A stretch of 64,000 nt of DNA from Aggregicoccus sp. 17bor-14. Its GTDB lineage: Bacteria > Myxococcota > Myxococcia > Myxococcales > Myxococcaceae. Position numbers and translations under genes: made by a program. The notes beneath the pieces were generated by a model, which saw only the letters and a list, made by a program, of their open reading frames with translations, was not told the DNA's origin and did no database searches. The stretch's first letter is position 1. Every line of letters starts with the position of its first letter. The stretch spans positions 573,424 to 637,423 of the forward strand of contig NZ_VJZZ01000001.1 of assembly GCF_009659535.1 (NCBI RefSeq), given 5' to 3'. Of the stretch, positions 61,503-64,000 are shown piece after piece.

Positions 61503-64000
61503 CTAGCTGCAGGCGCGACGGTACGAGACGGCGATCTTGGCGCCCGGCGGCGGGGTCACGTCGAAGACCACGCTCTGGGTGTCCGCGTCGTAGTGCCAGC
61601 CGGTGGCCGGGGTGCCGTTGACCGTGACCTGGATGCTCCCCGAGGTCGCCGGGCTGCTCAGCGGGAAGGTGTTCTGCGGAGAGAACGCCTTGTTGGCCAC
61701 CGTGCGCAGCAGGGGCGCGTAGTCGCCCGCGCAGATGGACTGCACCTCGCCGCCGGTGAGCTTGGCGATCTCCGCGTAGCGCTGCCCGCCCGCGCCGGCG
61801 CTCGCGCACCCGGTCTTGGTGGGCGCGATGGCGTAGACGGTGACGCGCTGGGGCTGGTTCTCGCCCTTCTTCTCCTGGAGGAACTTCACGTACGTGAGCA
61901 CCTCGTCCGGCGAGTTGTCGTCCTCGTCGCCCACGAACACCACCGCGAGCGCCGCCTCGTCGCGCAGGAAGCCGGCGTTGCCGTCCTTGGGCGTCGCCGT
62001 GCGCGGGTCGTCCGCGTTGTTGACGAGCGGCACGGAGAGCGCGCGGCGCATCGCCTCGAAGCCCTCCTCGCGCAGCGAGCACAGGCCCACCTGCGAGTTG
62101 TTCTGCAGCACGCCGGCGAGGTTCGGGGTGTTCTGGTTCACGATGCGCGGCGAGCTGTTGTCCACGGGGAAGAAGCGCCCCGCCTCGCCGCCCTGCGCGC
62201 CGCCCGGGCAGGCGTTGCTCGCCGGGTCGATGCCGGTGGTGGTGACGGCGGCGTGCATGTCCACGCCCTTCTGCAGGGCCGCGTCCACGAAGGCCGGCAG
62301 CGCCGCGGTGAAGCGCGGCTGCTCCTCGACCATGGTGGGCGTGTTGTCCACGACGAAGAGCACGTCCACCTTCGCGGCGTCCTGCTGGATGAAGGTGTCC
62401 GTCTTCTCCGTGCGGTCCGAGGACTCGCCGATGAGCGGCACCATCAGGGGCGCCGCGAGGTCCACCGTGTCCACGTAGAGCGGCGAGAGGTTCATGCCCG
62501 GCACCTTGGCCGCGTAGTCCACGGCGACGGTGAAGGCCTCGCCCGGCGCCAGCGTGAAGGGCAGCGTCTTGGGCCCATCGGTGATCTTGAACTCGCCGTC
62601 CGTGGTGCCCGCACCAATCGCGACGTCGCGGATGGTGAGCGTGTCCGAGCAGGCGTTGAGGAAGTTCACCTCGCGCGCGGGCGGCGGGCAGATGTTGAGC
62701 TCCGCGCCGAAGTCCAGGTAGCGCGGCGAGGCCACGAGGCAGGCACTCTGCACGTTGGCGCGCAGCGGCAGGAGGATGAGCGGGTCGGCGGGGTTCGCCT
62801 GCTGGATCTGCATCATCCCCTCGAAGCGGCCGCTCGCCTCCGGTGCGGTGAAGCCCACCTGGAAGCTGAAGTAGTTGCCCGGCGGGATGATGAGGCCGTC
62901 GAAGGCGCCGCCCGGCATGTTGAAGGTGCCGCCGCCGTCGTCGCGCAGGCGCAGGTTCTTCACCGCGCAGTCGGACTGGCCCTGGTTGAGCACCTTGAAG
63001 CCGAGCACCGCGCCCTTGCGCGGCGGCACGGTGCCGAAGTCCAGGCCCGCCTCGGGGGTGATCTTCAGGTCGCAGGGGGGCAGCGCCACCGCGCTGCCGC
63101 GCACGTTGAGCTTCACGGTGGCGCCGTTGTAGGCGTCCGTGCGGATGACGAGCACGTCGCTCGCGGGGCCCTCGCGCACCGGCTCGTAGAAGATCTTGAA
63201 GGTCACCTCCTCGCCCTGCTGCAGGACGTAGGGGGTGGCGAGGGGCGCGTTGGTGAACTGGCCATCCGCGGGCCGCGCGGCGTCACCCCACGAGAGCCCG
63301 AGCAGGCGCAGCGGGCCACCGTTGTCCGCGCCGCAGTTCTTCACCGTCACCAGGCGGAAGGTCTTGGAGCCCAGGGGCTTCTCGCCGAAGAGCACCTCGC
63401 CGCCGGAGGGCGAGAGGCACACCTCGGAAGCGCCACCGAAGCCGCGCATCGTGATCTCGGTGGTGGGGTGGCGCTTGCTCTGGACCGTGAAGCGCGCCGA
63501 GTCCTCGGCGAGGTTCGGGTGGCCCGGGCTGTAGGTCATGGTCCAGCTGCGGGTCTCCCCCGGCTGCAGCACCAGCGGCAGCCCGGTCACCTCGCCGGAG
63601 AAGGACGCGTCCTTGCCGTCGCGCACGAAGCCCGTCACCGTCACCGGCTCGGTGCTGATGTTCTTGATGCTCATGGGCTGCTGCGCGTCGCGGTCCAGCG
63701 GCACCGCGCCGAAGTCGATGTCCGGCGGCACCGCGATCACCGCCTGCTCGAGCGCCTCGGCGGCCACCTGCACCGGCACGTCCGCGCAGCCGCGGCACGG
63801 GGTGATGGCGAGCACCACGTTCTTGATGCCCACCTCGTGCGGCGAGAAGGTGACCGGCACCTCGCGCTTCTCGAAGGGGGCGAGCGTCAGCGGCGCCATG
63901 CTGAACTCGGCCTGCTGCTCCTTGGTGCCGAGGAACTTGGGGTTGACCTCCACCGGCAGGTCCGAGGGGTTCTCCAGCGCGAGCTGCAGCGTCTTGCTCG
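61503..64000 (-). CDS. Choice-of-anchor-D / VWA-like surface protein, C-terminal part
   Basis: The gene runs in from the right edge, so the start is missing and about 832 residues are seen. The N-terminal 500 visible residues are repeated immunoglobulin-like choice-of-anchor-D modules (for example PPDIDFGAVPLDRDAQQPMSIKNIS and ASPRYLDFGAELNICPPPAREVNFLN). The C-terminal part is a von Willebrand A-like domain starting VDVLFVVDNTPTMVEEQ, where the MIDAS DxSxS appears as D-N-T-P-T, followed by AVVFVGDEDDNS. Many cysteines suggest a disulfide-rich surface location. Related proteins are frequent in myxobacteria; function is not known. Confidence 0.85.
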   Translation of the reverse strand, partial: SKTLQLALENPSDLPVEVNPKFLGTKEQQAEFSMAPLTLAPFEKREVPVTFSPHEVGIKNVVLAITPCRGCADVPVQVAAEALEQAVIAVPPDIDFGAVPLDRDAQQPMSIKNISTEPVTVTGFVRDGKDASFSGEVTGLPLVLQPGETRSWTMTYSPGHPNLAEDSARFTVQSKRHPTTEITMRGFGGASEVCLSPSGGEVLFGEKPLGSKTFRLVTVKNCGADNGGPLRLLGLSWGDAARPADGQFTNAPLATPYVLQQGEEVTFKIFYEPVREGPASDVLVIRTDAYNGATVKLNVRGSAVALPPCDLKITPEAGLDFGTVPPRKGAVLGFKVLNQGQSDCAVKNLRLRDDGGGTFNMPGGAFDGLIIPPGNYFSFQVGFTAPEASGRFEGMMQIQQANPADPLILLPLRANVQSACLVASPRYLDFGAELNICPPPAREVNFLNACSDTLTIRDVAIGAGTTDGEFKITDGPKTLPFTLAPGEAFTVAVDYAAKVPGMNLSPLYVDTVDLAAPLMVPLIGESSDRTEKTDTFIQQDAAKVDVLFVVDNTPTMVEEQPRFTAALPAFVDAALQKGVDMHAAVTTTGIDPASNACPGGAQGGEAGRFFPVDNSSPRIVNQNTPNLAGVLQNNSQVGLCSLREEGFEAMRRALSVPLVNNADDPRTATPKDGNAGFLRDEAALAVVFVGDEDDNSPDEVLTYVKFLQEKKGENQPQRVTVYAIAPTKTGCASAGAGGQRYAEIAKLTGGEVQSICAGDYAPLLRTVANKAFSPQNTFPLSSPATSGSIQVTVNGTPATGWHYDADTQSVVFDVTPPPGAKIAVSYRRACS

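Overview
This window is one stretch of a very GC-rich (about 70%) chromosome that reads as a myxobacterium, most likely of the Myxococcaceae/Cystobacterineae. The signs are two Ser/Thr kinases of the myxobacterial type (one with a PEGA tail), many TPR and zinc-ribbon proteins, a large alpha-2-macroglobulin homologue, a choice-of-anchor-D surface protein, a class II ribonucleotide reductase, and frequent GTG starts with 4-bp stop/start overlaps. The assignment comes from gene content and composition, not from a marker gene. I see no tRNA, rRNA, CRISPR array, insertion sequence or prophage. Base and codon use look even throughout, so this looks like ordinary core and accessory chromosome.

Layout, left half. 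0-9.5 kb: the end of endonuclease IV, a DHH phosphoesterase coupled to a cysteine desulfurase, a TPR exported protein coupled to a kinase, a probable 6S RNA followed by ygfA and a YmdB-type phosphodiesterase, tyrS, and a secreted EndoU-like nuclease. 9.5-17.3 kb: a zinc-ribbon protein, a 1994-residue alpha-2-macroglobulin, rlmE and two small proteins. 17.3-24.2 kb: a lipid catabolism block (acyl-CoA dehydrogenase, alpha-methylacyl-CoA racemase-like enzyme, SCP2 protein, fadD), with a two-component pair and tatA inside it. Two copies of the palindrome TTGACT-N4-AGTCAA lie before the SCP2 and dehydrogenase genes. 24.4-27.5 kb: an RpoH/SigB-like sigma factor and a folE-glcD pair. 27.5-32.0 kb: a zinc or manganese uptake operon with a small His-rich protein, an outer-membrane beta-barrel protein and znuA-znuC-znuB.

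Layout, right half. 32-39.5 kb: an isochorismatase-like hydrolase, a TPR protein, an ILVBL/HACL2-like thiamine-diphosphate enzyme, an ATP-grasp-like protein, a Bax-inhibitor-1 protein and a [2Fe-2S] ferredoxin. 39.5-42.8 kb: the B12-dependent ribonucleotide reductase with a long structured leader. 42.8-49.9 kb: cell-surface polysaccharide genes (a glycosyltransferase, a WcaJ/EpsZ-type sugar transferase, two GT4 enzymes and an O-antigen ligase/polymerase). 48.6-57.6 kb: a compact six-gene unit purH, zinc-ribbon/TPR protein, purD, lptF, lptG, O-antigen ligase, with gaps of 7 bp or less or 4-bp overlaps. 57.7-64 kb: a sigma-region-4-like protein, a MerR regulator, a PEGA kinase, a small coiled-coil protein and the C-terminal part of a large surface protein.

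The most interesting signals are the shared operator over the lipid genes together with a peroxisome-like enzyme set; the EndoU-like protein whose His-His-Lys spacing matches the animal enzyme; the metal operon with its uncharacterised small His-rich protein; the structured leader of the reductase gene; and the tight linkage of purine synthesis to LPS export.
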